34,206 nt of DNA from Candidatus Faecousia excrementigallinarum (GCA_018713285.1 DVFK01000012.1:1-34206), one strand, 5' to 3'. Shown: positions 1-7,526, counted from the first letter of the stretch. Numbers and translations: made by a program. The notes: generated from the sequence alone by a model not told the origin.

Positions 1-8
1 TATTTGCC

Positions 9-461
9 ATGAAAAAACAATTTGCTTTCGTTCTTGCCATCGTGCTGTGCCTGATCCTGGGCGGCTGCAGTCAGGAAGTATCCCTTTCTTTACCCTTTGA
101 AGCTGCTGACGTGGAACATGTGGAGATGTTCTACTTCATTGACCCGACTGAGGCGGAGAAAAAGGTACTGACAGAGCAGGAGGATATTCAGGATTTATAT
201 CAATTTCTCAATGGTCTTACGTTGAGGAATCAGGAAACAGAACCCGTTGCCGGGGGCTCCGTGACCAGTTTCCGGTTCCATCTCTCTGACGGCACCGCTT
301 ATGAAGTAATCTATTCTGCGATTGCTGTCAAGTCCGGAAGAATCTGGGCTACCGGTATGGATCAGGACTACTTCACATCCGCTGATGTGGGAGGAAAATA
401 TCAATCTTTCCAATATGAAGCGGAAGCGGCAGCCGAGGGAGAATTGCCGGTACTTCCATAA
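9..461 (+). CDS. Putative lipoprotein of unknown function
   Basis: A 150-residue protein with a lipoprotein signal: a basic MKK start, a hydrophobic stretch at residues 5-17 and a lipobox LGGC with Cys20 as the probable lipidated residue. The mature part is mostly hydrophilic and contains no motif I recognise. By the signal it should be anchored on the outer face of the cytoplasmic membrane. The start lies 8 bases from the window edge, so its promoter and ribosome site cannot be judged and an upstream operon partner is possible. Two small genes follow on the same strand within 300 bases. Confidence 0.75.
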   Translation: MKKQFAFVLAIVLCLILGGCSQEVSLSLPFEAADVEHVEMFYFIDPTEAEKKVLTEQEDIQDLYQFLNGLTLRNQETEPVAGGSVTSFRFHLSDGTAYEVIYSAIAVKSGRIWATGMDQDYFTSADVGGKYQSFQYEAEAAAEGELPVLP

Positions 462-521
462 GCGGAGGCTTCTCGGCAGATCGATTTGGTGAAAGAGAAA
501 CTAGGACAGGAGTGGGAATGT

Positions 522-680
522 ATGAAGAAAGCGATTGCAGCTTCCGCTGCGGCCATTCTTGTTGGTTATTTGGGAAGCGCCCTCGGTTACGAGATGATGA
601 ACTGGCCTGAACTTGACCCCATTCTCTCCATTGTGATTATGGGTTCTGTCATCATATGCTCTTTGGAAAAAGGCAAGTGA
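522..680 (+). CDS. Small two-helix membrane protein (52 aa)
   Basis: I start this gene at ATG 522, because an AGGACAGGAG purine run ends about ten bases upstream; an upstream TTG at 486 would add 12 hydrophilic residues with no good ribosome site. The 52-residue product has two hydrophobic segments (about residues 3-20 and 29-46) separated by a short acidic, Trp-containing loop, and a charged EKGK tail. This suggests a small membrane hairpin protein. I do not recognise a family. It sits 60 bases after the lipoprotein gene and may share its transcript. Confidence 0.5.
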   Translation: MKKAIAASAAAILVGYLGSALGYEMMNWPELDPILSIVIMGSVIICSLEKGK

Positions 681-746
681 CTGCCTTTTGAAATCTGGAT
701 GAGCGCTGGTCCCTGCACAGGCACTCAGCCGAAGGAGGCGTGAAAG

Positions 747-1187
747 TTGGAGCATTGGAAAATCTGGGATTATCCCGTAGAAGTAGACCGGACCGCTACA
801 AAAGAATGGTACGAACAATCAGAAGGCTGGAGCTGTGAATGCGGGGATTGCCAAAATTTCCTTGCCCTGGCCAAGAAGGGTCTGCTTCCCTCTGCTGTGA
901 CGGAGATTGTGCTGCCCCTTGGCGTTTTACCGGAAAAGCCCACCTATGTATGTGAGCTTTCCCCCACCGATGCTGGACACCTCTATCAATTCAGTTACCG
1001 TGTTGCAGGAATTATGACAGATGACCCTCGTCCAAACGATACCATCCGTTTTGACTGGGGTTCCGGCTGCTGTGGGCACGACTGCTATCCATACGGCGCT
1101 CCTAATTTCCCGGAGCCGTATTTTTATGTGATGTTCTTCGCAGAACTTCCATGGATTCTGGATGAAGCCCCCTGCCTTTCTGACTGA
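747..1187 (+). CDS. Cys-rich cytosolic protein of unknown function
   Basis: A 146-residue protein starting at TTG 747, supported by AAGGAGG at 732-738 eight bases upstream; no ATG lies at a suitable distance. It has a CECGDC cluster near residues 30-35 and a second group GCCGHDC near residues 107-113, a spacing that could bind zinc or another metal. Tyr/Phe/Trp and Pro are abundant in the C-terminal third. There is no signal peptide or membrane segment. I cannot assign a family. An intrinsic terminator follows about 30 bases after the stop, so it ends the small plus-strand group. Confidence 0.65.
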   Translation: MEHWKIWDYPVEVDRTATKEWYEQSEGWSCECGDCQNFLALAKKGLLPSAVTEIVLPLGVLPEKPTYVCELSPTDAGHLYQFSYRVAGIMTDDPRPNDTIRFDWGSGCCGHDCYPYGAPNFPEPYFYVMFFAELPWILDEAPCLSD

Positions 1188-1218
1188 AATCCTACCATAC
1201 AGTCAACAGTCCCATCAA

Positions 1219-1264
1219 GAAAACCGCTGATCTGCACTGAGGTGCAGCAATCAGCGGTTTTTTC
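1219..1264 (+). terminator. Intrinsic terminator after the Cys-rich gene
   Basis: The arm AAACCGCTGA at 1221-1230 pairs with TCAGCGGTTT at 1251-1260, with a smaller CTGCAC/GTGCAG stem inside the loop. A T run follows. It closes the plus-strand gene group. Confidence 0.8.
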
Positions 1265-1374
1265 TCATTTTGCCGACAGTGTCTTTGCGCCATGCGGGCA
1301 GCGCAGAAAGACTGATTTTCGCAGGCAAGTCCGCTTTGAGAAAATCCAGAGCATCCTAACAGTTCCAAGAGCGA

Positions 1375-1409
1375 AGAAAAGCCACCGGAAATCCCATGAA
1401 ATCCAGTGG
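1375..1409 (-). terminator. Terminator downstream of tRNA-Thr, possibly bidirectional
   Basis: The arms 1382-1388 (CCACCGG) and 1403-1409 (CCAGTGG) pair with one wobble. On the minus strand the hairpin is followed by CTTTTCTT; on the plus strand by TTTTTCT. It probably ends the tRNA transcript. Confidence 0.6.
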
Positions 1410-1415
1410 TTTTTC

Positions 1416-1491
1416 TGGAGCTAGTGACCTGACTCGAACAGGCGACCTTCTCATTACGAGTGAGATGCACTACCGACTGTGCTACACTAGC
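1416..1491 (-). tRNA. tRNA-Thr (anticodon CGT)
   Basis: The minus strand folds into a complete 76-base cloverleaf. The acceptor GCTAGTG pairs with CACTAGC. The D arm is GCAC/GTGC with AGTCGGTA in the loop. The anticodon stem TCTCA/TGAGA encloses loop CTCGTAA, giving anticodon CGT (codon ACG). The T arm is GCCTG-TTCGAGT-CAGGT with one G-U pair, followed by discriminator T and an encoded CCA. No introns or mismatches are seen. It stands alone with its own promoter and terminator. Confidence 0.95.
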
Positions 1492-1508
1492 ATACCTTTA
1501 GCCCGTTT

Positions 1509-1537
1509 ATTATACTGAAATGCGGGCCAAAAGTCAA
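1509..1537 (-). promoter_or_regulatory. Promoter of tRNA-Thr
   Basis: On the minus strand TTGACT (1532-1537) and TATAAT (1509-1514) are separated by exactly 17 bases, and the tRNA 5' end begins 17 bases after the -10 box. The promoter lies directly after the glycosylase stop codon. Confidence 0.85.
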
Positions 1538-1544
1538 GCAATAT

Positions 1545-2111
1545 TTATACTTTTGCGTGAATTTCCTGGATTTTTGCCCGGATCGCCAGCAGATCGTCAA
1601 AGGTTTCCGGCCGTTTTCCCACGTCCCGCAGCAGTGCGGAGGGATGATAGATGGCGCTCATCCAGATTCCATCCTTCTGCACCCACTGACCGTGCTGCCG
1701 GGTGATCCGGTAGTCCGGGTCAATCAGCCGCTTGGCGGCAATTCTGCCCAGGCAGATCAGTATTTTAGGCTGTACCAGCTGAATCTGTCGGTTCAGGTAA
1801 CTGATGCAGGCATCCTGCTCCGTCTCCATAGGGTCCCGGTTTCGGGGCGGTCGGCATTTGACAATGTTGGCAATATAGCAATTTTGCTCCCGGCTCAGGT
1901 CGATGATGGAAAGCATATCATCCAGCAGCTTTCCCGCTGGCCCCACAAAGGGAATGCCGGACAGATCCTCCTGCTCCCCGGGGCCCTCCCCTACCAGCAT
2001 GACATCCGCATCCTCCCGGCCCACCCCGAATACCACATGGTGTCGGGTTTCACACAGGCCGCAGCGGGTGCAGTCCAGGCAGTTTTTTTTCAGTTCCTCC
2101 CAGGTCTGCAT
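1545..2111 (-). CDS. Uracil-DNA glycosylase, family 4 (iron-sulfur type)
   Basis: A 188-residue family 4 uracil-DNA glycosylase, which removes uracil from DNA to begin base-excision repair. Visible motifs are the uracil-pocket loop GEGPGEQED at 41-49, the PFVGPAGKLLD segment at 54-64, and the HPSALLR loop with His156. Cysteines at 11/14/17/20 together with Cys86 (KCRPPRNRDP) and Cys102 fit the [4Fe-4S] cluster of this family. Length is typical. Its ATG overlaps the stop of the upstream carboxypeptidase-like gene (TGATG), so translation is probably coupled; a functional link between the two is not evident. Confidence 0.95.
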   Translation of the reverse strand: MQTWEELKKNCLDCTRCGLCETRHHVVFGVGREDADVMLVGEGPGEQEDLSGIPFVGPAGKLLDDMLSIIDLSREQNCYIANIVKCRPPRNRDPMETEQDACISYLNRQIQLVQPKILICLGRIAAKRLIDPDYRITRQHGQWVQKDGIWMSAIYHPSALLRDVGKRPETFDDLLAIRAKIQEIHAKV

Positions 2112-3622
2112 CAGCGTATCCTCCGCCGGTTGGCTCTGCGGCGGCGTCGCTGGGCCCGAATCCGGGAACGCATATAGGCGTTGACTACCAGATATGCCGC
2201 CACCAGTCCCAGCACAATGACACAGATGGTGCCAATAACCGACCAGATTCCGGAGTCTCCCCCGTCGCTTCGCACTGCCGTGGAGCGGATGGTCACACCG
2301 GTATTTCCAGACGCCCGAACCTCACCCATGGAATAGACCAACGCTTCGCCCATGCAGGAGTTCCGGTACCAAATTGACACAGTTCCAATTTCATCCCCTG
2401 CACTGATGGGGGCGCTGAGGCCCCCGTCCCGCACGGTCAGGTTCACGCTCAGGTTGTTCATCTGCGCACCGGAAGGGACCACCGAATCCACATTCTCCTT
2501 GACCATGGCCACGGCGCTGCACTCGCCGCCGTCCACCGTGACCTGGCTCAAAGTCATGCCGTTGTAGAGTATCCGGTTGACCTTGTAGTCATTAAAGCCC
2601 ATTTTGAGCATGGTGGTCATTTCTTCCAGGTTGCCGTAGGTAATCGGCTGCCAGCCGTTCTCCGCGTACACACGGACACAACCCATCACGACGCCGATGT
2701 ATTCCATACTTTCATCGCTGCTGGTGGCAGTAATTGCCATACAGGCGCCGGAACTGGTCTCATAGGTCTGGACTCCTCCCGTCACCCGCTTGTCGTAGAA
2801 CTGCGGGATCACGTAGTTGTCCAGCATATAGTTGGAAGTGTGCATGGTTGCCCGGGCCTCGGACTTGTTGGTGGCAGCCATATCATATTCCGTTGTGCCG
2901 AAAATCTCCCGGAAGGTTTCGTTCTTGACGGCTTCCCGGACAATCTTCGCCATGTCCCGGGCCGTGGTCAGGGACTGACCGCCATCCACACCGTGGACGG
3001 TGGCAAACTCCGTTCCCGTACAGCCGATCTGCTGCACCCACTGGTTCATCAGCGGCACAAAGCCCTGCCGGTTGCCGGAGACATGCTCCGCCAGCACCAC
3101 CGCCGCATCGTTGGCATAGGTCAGCAGCAAACCGTGGAGCAAATCCCGAACGGTTACTTCTTCTTCACTGGTCAGATCCATGGTCAGGCTGCTCACGGGG
3201 AGCCGGCTCTTGATACCGCTCTGAACGACGACCACATCATCCAGCTGGCAGTATTGCAGCGCCACAATGGCGGTAACCACCTTGGCAAGGCCGCCGGCCG
3301 CCAGCCGCATATCCGGGTTGAAGGAATAGACCACCGTATCCGTGTTCACTTCGTACAAAAAAGCCGCCTGGGCGGTATCCAGCTTCTGCTCCGCTCCGGC
3401 CAGAGGGATTTTCCCATCAATGGTGCGGCAGCCGCTGTCAATGCTCACGGCACCGAACTCCGCTTCCGTGGCGGCGGTGGCCTGTGTCTCTCCGCTCTGG
3501 GTCTGCCCGGTCTGGGCAGCCTGGGTCTCGGTGGCCTGAGCGGCAGAAGCCGGAAGGGCTGCCATTTGCAGCATCAGCACGGCACACAGGAGCAACGGAA
3601 TCAAACGCTTGAATTTTTTCAT
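2111..3622 (-). CDS. D-Ala-D-Ala carboxypeptidase-like protein lacking catalytic motifs
   Basis: A 503-residue homologue of the DacF/PBP5 penicillin-binding proteins. It has a signal peptide (residues 1 to about 28), a Thr/Gln-rich linker (29-55), a peptidase-like domain (about 75-320), a later beta-rich domain, a membrane helix (about 458-480) and a very Arg-rich cytoplasmic tail. All three active-site motifs are altered. The SxxK position reads GLAK, with Gly111 where the nucleophile Ser should be. SGN reads YAN (169-171). KTG reads VTG (280-282). The reading frame is intact, so this looks like a pseudoenzyme kept for binding or scaffolding rather than a decayed gene. A GAGGG ribosome site precedes ATG 3622. 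Confidence 0.85.
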   Translation of the reverse strand: MKKFKRLIPLLLCAVLMLQMAALPASAAQATETQAAQTGQTQSGETQATAATEAEFGAVSIDSGCRTIDGKIPLAGAEQKLDTAQAAFLYEVNTDTVVYSFNPDMRLAAGGLAKVVTAIVALQYCQLDDVVVVQSGIKSRLPVSSLTMDLTSEEEVTVRDLLHGLLLTYANDAAVVLAEHVSGNRQGFVPLMNQWVQQIGCTGTEFATVHGVDGGQSLTTARDMAKIVREAVKNETFREIFGTTEYDMAATNKSEARATMHTSNYMLDNYVIPQFYDKRVTGGVQTYETSSGACMAITATSSDESMEYIGVVMGCVRVYAENGWQPITYGNLEEMTTMLKMGFNDYKVNRILYNGMTLSQVTVDGGECSAVAMVKENVDSVVPSGAQMNNLSVNLTVRDGGLSAPISAGDEIGTVSIWYRNSCMGEALVYSMGEVRASGNTGVTIRSTAVRSDGGDSGIWSVIGTICVIVLGLVAAYLVVNAYMRSRIRAQRRRRRANRRRIR

Positions 3623-3644
3623 ATTTTACCCTCAAGATATCCTT

Positions 3645-3660
3645 GCCGGACTTGTCCGGC
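3645..3660. repeat. Palindrome over the comEA-like gene's -35 box
   Basis: GCCGGAC at 3645-3651 and GTCCGGC at 3654-3660 form a perfect 7-bp inverted repeat with a 2-base centre. It overlaps the -35 of the rightward promoter and lies in the 5' leader of the leftward gene, so it could be an operator or an RNA hairpin. Confidence 0.55.
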
Positions 3661-3680
3661 CGTAAAAAATCGTGTATAAT
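3652..3680 (+). promoter_or_regulatory. Promoter of the comEA-like/two-component operon
   Basis: TTGTCC (3652-3657), a 17-base spacer and a perfect TATAAT (3675-3680). The predicted start site is near 3687, about 49 bases before the TTG start codon. Confidence 0.75.
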
Positions 3681-3688
3681 ATGTGTGC

Positions 3689-3717
3689 ATTATAGCAGTT
3701 TTTTCCCTTGCCGTCAA
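3689..3717 (-). promoter_or_regulatory. Promoter of the carboxypeptidase-like gene
   Basis: On the minus strand TTGACG (3712-3717), a 17-base spacer and TATAAT (3689-3694). The predicted start site is near 3682, about 60 bases before the ATG. It faces the rightward promoter, with only eight bases between the two -10 boxes. Confidence 0.75.
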
Positions 3718-3735
3718 TGCAGGAGGCGGATTCCT

Positions 3736-4125
3736 TTGAAAAAACAGCCAATCTATCTGCTGTTTCTGGCAGGCGCCCTGTTCGCCGGAATCACCCTGGG
3801 CTTTTTCCTGGGCCGGAATCTGACCCGGGGCGACGTAATTGTCTCCCTGCCGGAATCCATGTGTACCGAACCCACCCAGGCCAGCACCGCCGCATCCGTG
3901 GAAACCACCGGGGCCGAAGAAGTTTCCTTTCCCCTGGACATCAATCAGGCGGATTCGGAGGCGCTTCAGGCCCTGCCCGGCATCGGTGAAGTGCTGGCAG
4001 GCAGGATCATTGCCTATCGGGATGAAAACGGCCCCTTCTCTTCCCCGGACCAGCTGATGAACGTGGAGGGCATCGGAGAAAAACGGCTGGAAGCCATTTT
4101 GGACTATATTACCATCGGAGGGTGA
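3736..4125 (+). CDS. ComEA-like helix-hairpin-helix protein, membrane anchored
   Basis: I start at TTG 3736, nine bases after AGGAGG (3721-3726); a start upstream at 3643 would run back through the promoter. The 129-residue product has an N-terminal membrane anchor (about residues 5-23), a variable Thr/Ala/Glu linker and a C-terminal ComEA-type domain opening with the DINQADSEAL motif. Two helix-hairpin-helix turns, LPGIGEVLAGRI and VEGIGEKRLEAI, are the DNA-backbone-binding elements. ComEA proteins bind incoming DNA at the cell surface during transformation, so a competence role is possible. A more general DNA-binding role cannot be excluded because no comEB/comEC follows. A response regulator begins four bases downstream. 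Confidence 0.85.
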   Translation: MKKQPIYLLFLAGALFAGITLGFFLGRNLTRGDVIVSLPESMCTEPTQASTAASVETTGAEEVSFPLDINQADSEALQALPGIGEVLAGRIIAYRDENGPFSSPDQLMNVEGIGEKRLEAILDYITIGG

Positions 4126-4129
4126 GCTT

Positions 4130-4810
4130 ATGAAAATATTGGTGGTGGATGACGAGGCTTTGCTGGTAAAAGGCATCCGCTTTAATCTGCAGAACGAAGG
4201 ATATGAGGTGATTACCGGCTCCGACGGTCTGGAAGCAGTCCAGGCGGTGCAGGAGCAATCCCCGGACCTGGTGGTCCTGGATGTGATGATGCCCAACATG
4301 GACGGCTTTACCGCCTGCGGGAAAATCCGGGAATTTTCCGACGTGCCCATTATTCTGCTCACCGCAAAAACCGATGATATGGACAAGCTCATCGGCTTTG
4401 ACCACGGGGCGGATGATTACCTGACCAAGCCCTTCAACATTCTGGAACTGAAGGCCCGGATTCGGGCCCTGCTGCGCCGGGCAGGAAGCACCGAAAAAAA
4501 GCAGGAGACCAATACCCTGACCATCGGCACCATCTCCCTGGACCTGGCCGGGCGGAACGCCTACCGCAACGGACAGCCCGCTGAACTGACCGCCAAGGAA
4601 TTCGATGTGATTGAGTTTCTCATGCGCAATCCCAACCGGGTTTATTCCCGGGAGGCATTGCTGGACACCATCTGGGCCTATGAATACCGCAGCGACATCC
4701 GCACCGTGGACGTTCACATCCGCCGTCTGCGGGAGAAGCTGGAAGAAAATCCGGCGGAGCCAAAATACATTCTGACAAAGTGGGGCGTTGGTTATTATTT
4801 CCGAAAATAA
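4130..4810 (+). CDS. OmpR/PhoB-family response regulator
   Basis: A 226-residue two-domain regulator. The receiver domain (1-118) has the acidic pair Asp8/Asp9, phospho-acceptor Asp51 in LDVMMPNMDG, Thr78 and Lys100 in DYLTKPF. The C-terminal winged helix (about 127-226) has the recognition region RTVDVHIRRLREKLE and the wing GVGYYFRK. It should be phosphorylated by the next gene's kinase and then bind DNA as a dimer. The kinase ORF overlaps its 3' end by 23 bases. The family resembles PhoP/PhoB/ResD regulators, but the sequence does not show which stimulus is sensed. Confidence 0.95.
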   Translation: MKILVVDDEALLVKGIRFNLQNEGYEVITGSDGLEAVQAVQEQSPDLVVLDVMMPNMDGFTACGKIREFSDVPIILLTAKTDDMDKLIGFDHGADDYLTKPFNILELKARIRALLRRAGSTEKKQETNTLTIGTISLDLAGRNAYRNGQPAELTAKEFDVIEFLMRNPNRVYSREALLDTIWAYEYRSDIRTVDVHIRRLREKLEENPAEPKYILTKWGVGYYFRK

Positions 4811-6227
4811 GGCATCCCGATACAGCGGCTACAGCAAAACCCAGTTCCGGTACGGCATGACCTACGTGGTCATCACCTTTGTTGTGCTGCTGATTCTGAA
4901 CATCTATTGCTCCCAAACCTGCCAGGAGCTGTTTTACGAAAGCAAAAAGACCTCCATGGTGGAAAAGTGCCTGCTGGCCTCCGACGAAATTGGAAAGCTG
5001 GAGGTGCTCAATCCCACCACCGTGGCCCAGGCGGTAAGCCAGATGGAAAGTCTGAAGGTAACCCGCCTGATCGTCACCGACACCAGCGGCAGCGCCCTGT
5101 TCGACAGTGCGGGAGAGGCCGCCGGAACTTACGTTCTGTTCCCGGAGATCCTCACCGCCATGGAAGGCAATGACGTCTGCTCCTGGAAGTATCACGACGG
5201 AACCGTGGACACCCGGGCTGCCGCCCCCATTGACTACTCCGGTACCATGGTGGGCTGCGTGTATATCACCGAATACGACACGGTGCAGGGCGGTCTGATT
5301 CAGTCCATGCAGCGGACGGTTCTGCGGATCAGCCTTCTGCTGGAAGCCGTCGTGATTCTGTTCACCATTTTGTTCTCCTTCACCTTTTCCCGGCGGCTGA
5401 ACCGGATTATGACCTCCATGCGGATCATCCAGGAGGGAGACTATACTCACAAAGTGAACATGGGCGGCAATGACGAGCTGACCATTCTGGGCAACGAATT
5501 CAACGATCTGACGGAGCGGCTGAAAAATTCCGAGGAGAAGCGCAGCCGTTTTGTCTCCGACGCCTCTCACGAGCTGAAAACGCCCTTGGCCTCCATCAAG
5601 CTGCTGGCGGATTCCATTTTGCAGTACGACATGGATCTGGAAACTGTCCGGGAATTTGTGGGAGACATCGGCGATGAAGCGGAGCGGCTGAACCGAATGA
5701 CCGCCAAACTGCTGTCCCTGACCCGGGCGGAGGACGCCGCCAGCCAGGAAAGCGAAATCATCTATATGGCCCCCACCGTGCGCCGGGTGGCCCGGATGCT
5801 CAAGCAGAATGCCCTGCAGTCCAAGGTGAGCTTCCAGCTGGATCTGGATTCGGACACCCCGATTCTGATTCTGGAGGACGATCTGTATCAGATTGTCTTC
5901 AATCTGATGGAAAACGGCATCAAGTACAACCAGCCCGGGGGCATTCTCTCCGTGCGGCTGTACCGTGAGGAAGACAATGCGGTCCTTCAGGTCAGCGACA
6001 CCGGCGCAGGAATTCCCGAGGACGCCCTGAGCCACATCTTTGAACGGTTCTACCGGGTGGACAAGGCCCGTTCCCGGGCCACCGGCGGCAGCGGACTGGG
6101 ACTGTCCATTGTCCGGACCATTGTCCAGCGCAACCGGGGCGAGATTCAGGTTTACAGCGTGCTGGGCCAGGGAAGCACCTTCACCGTGACCTTCCCTGCC
6201 TTTGATGCGGAGGTGGACAAGACATGA
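4788..6227 (+). CDS. Membrane sensor histidine kinase
   Basis: A 479-residue PhoR/ResE-type kinase. Membrane helices at about 23-43 and 178-200 flank an extracellular sensor domain of about 130 residues, possibly PAS-like. A HAMP linker (about 201-250) follows. The dimerisation domain carries phospho-His261 in SHELKTPL. The ATPase domain shows the N box (FNLMENGIKYN, 371-381), G1 (DTGAGIP, 404-410), F box (FERFYRVDKARS) and G2 (GGSGLGLS). The start is taken as TTG 4788, inside the regulator gene; it has only a weak purine site, and ATG 4857 would truncate the N-terminal part just before the first helix. It is the partner of the preceding regulator. Confidence 0.93.
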   Translation: MVIISENKASRYSGYSKTQFRYGMTYVVITFVVLLILNIYCSQTCQELFYESKKTSMVEKCLLASDEIGKLEVLNPTTVAQAVSQMESLKVTRLIVTDTSGSALFDSAGEAAGTYVLFPEILTAMEGNDVCSWKYHDGTVDTRAAAPIDYSGTMVGCVYITEYDTVQGGLIQSMQRTVLRISLLLEAVVILFTILFSFTFSRRLNRIMTSMRIIQEGDYTHKVNMGGNDELTILGNEFNDLTERLKNSEEKRSRFVSDASHELKTPLASIKLLADSILQYDMDLETVREFVGDIGDEAERLNRMTAKLLSLTRAEDAASQESEIIYMAPTVRRVARMLKQNALQSKVSFQLDLDSDTPILILEDDLYQIVFNLMENGIKYNQPGGILSVRLYREEDNAVLQVSDTGAGIPEDALSHIFERFYRVDKARSRATGGSGLGLSIVRTIVQRNRGEIQVYSVLGQGSTFTVTFPAFDAEVDKT

Positions 6228-6709
6228 AACGATGGCTGTTCGGCGCTCTGGCTGTTTGTCTGCTGCTGTCCGGCTGCCGGCTGGACAGCGCTTATGATAC
6301 GGCCTCCTTTTATTATCTGGACGCCGGGTACGCAGACCGGATGTCCGACCCCATCCGCAAGGAACAGAAGGAAATCACCGGGCATGCCGGGGATCTTTCC
6401 TATCTGATGCATCTGTATCTGATGGGGCCTTCCGGAGAGGGGCTGAAATCTCCCCTTCCAGGGTCCTGCACCCTGATTTCCATTGAGAACCGGGAAGGCG
6501 TGATTCAGGTCAAGCTCAGCGATACCCGCAGCAGCCTGACCGAGTCCGAGTTTTCCCTGGCCTGCGCCTGCCTGACGCTGACCATTCTGGACTTTACCCA
6601 GGCTCAGGCCGTTACCATCACCAGCGGCACCCGGAAGGTGTCCATGAATACCCAAACTCTGACGTTATATGACAGCGGCACCCCTGCCGCCACGGAGGAA
6701 ACCCAATGA
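6224..6709 (+). CDS. GerMN-domain lipoprotein
   Basis: A 161-residue lipoprotein whose ATG overlaps the kinase stop (ATGA). The signal has lipobox LSGC (Cys19). The rest matches the GerMN fold, with features such as FYYLDAG, a LMGPSGEGLKSPLP loop, and VIQVKLSD followed by a helix rich in small residues. GerMN domains occur in GerM of spore formers and in lipoproteins encoded next to two-component systems such as LpqB/MtrAB. Its position behind the kinase suggests an accessory role in sensing, which is an inference. Confidence 0.8.
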   Translation: MKRWLFGALAVCLLLSGCRLDSAYDTASFYYLDAGYADRMSDPIRKEQKEITGHAGDLSYLMHLYLMGPSGEGLKSPLPGSCTLISIENREGVIQVKLSDTRSSLTESEFSLACACLTLTILDFTQAQAVTITSGTRKVSMNTQTLTLYDSGTPAATEETQ

Positions 6710-7461
6710 AATGTATTTCCTGGAACGTAAACGGTCTGCGTGCCTGTCTGGGCAAAGGCTTTCAGGACTATTTTGATCAGAGCAACGCGGATTTTTTCTG
6801 CCTGCAGGAGACTAAACTCCAGGCCGGACAAATTCAGCTGGAGCTGCCCGGCTACCACCAGTTCTGGAACTATGCCCAGAAAAAGGGCTATTCCGGAACC
6901 GCTATTTTCGCCAGGGAAGCGCCCCTGTCCGTCCGCTACGGGCTGGGCGTGGAGGCCCTGGACACTGAGGGACGTCTGATCACCTTGGAATATCCGGACT
7001 TCTACATGATCACCTGCTACACCCCCAACGCCCAGCAGGGGCTGGCCCGGATTGACCATCGGCTCCAATGGGATGCCGCCTTCCGGGAGTACCTGACCCG
7101 GCTGGATCAGGAAAAGCCGGTGATCGTCTGCGGCGACCTGAACGTGGCCCATCAGGAGATCGACCTGAAAAACCCCGCTTCCAACCGGGGCAACGCAGGT
7201 TTTTCCGATCAGGAGCGGGAAAGCTTCGGAAAGCTTCTGGACGCCGGATTCACCGACACCTTCCGCTACCGCAATCCCGACGCCACCGGCATTTACAGCT
7301 GGTGGAGCTACCGGTTCAACGCCCGGAAAAACAATGCCGGATGGCGCATTGACTATTTTCTCGTCTCCGACCGGCTGGCTCCGGCCATCACCGATACCCC
7401 CATCCACATGGAGGTCACCGGCTCTGACCACTGCCCCGTGGGTCTGGAACTGACAATTTAA
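6706..7461 (+). CDS. exoA: Exodeoxyribonuclease III / AP endonuclease
   Basis: A 251-residue member of the ExoIII/APE1 family, which cuts abasic sites in base-excision repair. Visible catalytic elements are the N-terminal ISWNVNGLRA (Asn7), LQETK (Glu35), CGDLNVAH (Asp144, Asn146), the WRIDYFLVS stretch (Asp216) and the C-terminal GSDHCPV (Asp241, His242). All expected residues are present and length is typical. It overlaps the previous gene by ATGA and is followed by an intrinsic terminator, so it is the last gene of the operon. With the family 4 glycosylase at 1545-2111, two steps of uracil repair lie within 6 kb but on opposite transcripts. Confidence 0.96.
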   Translation: MKCISWNVNGLRACLGKGFQDYFDQSNADFFCLQETKLQAGQIQLELPGYHQFWNYAQKKGYSGTAIFAREAPLSVRYGLGVEALDTEGRLITLEYPDFYMITCYTPNAQQGLARIDHRLQWDAAFREYLTRLDQEKPVIVCGDLNVAHQEIDLKNPASNRGNAGFSDQERESFGKLLDAGFTDTFRYRNPDATGIYSWWSYRFNARKNNAGWRIDYFLVSDRLAPAITDTPIHMEVTGSDHCPVGLELTI

Positions 7462-7482
7462 GATTTCCCCGCTGATACAGCG

Positions 7483-7523
7483 TGGGGGCAGGCCCGGATT
7501 TTCCAGGTCTGCCCCCATGTTTT
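7483..7523 (+). terminator. Intrinsic terminator after exoA
   Basis: TGGGGGCAG (7483-7491) pairs with CTGCCCCCA (7509-7517) and the stem extends inward with GCC/GGT. A TGTTTTTA tract follows on the plus strand. The convergent yitT gene ends just beyond it, but the minus side lacks a T run. Confidence 0.85.
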
Positions 7524-7526
7524 TAT

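Noticed and set aside
3205..3225. SGIK (residues 135-138) as the active-site Ser-x-x-Lys of the DacF-like protein
   Set aside because: It lies about 25 residues after the helix that normally begins with SxxK, in a region that aligns with a non-catalytic strand of PBP5-type enzymes.
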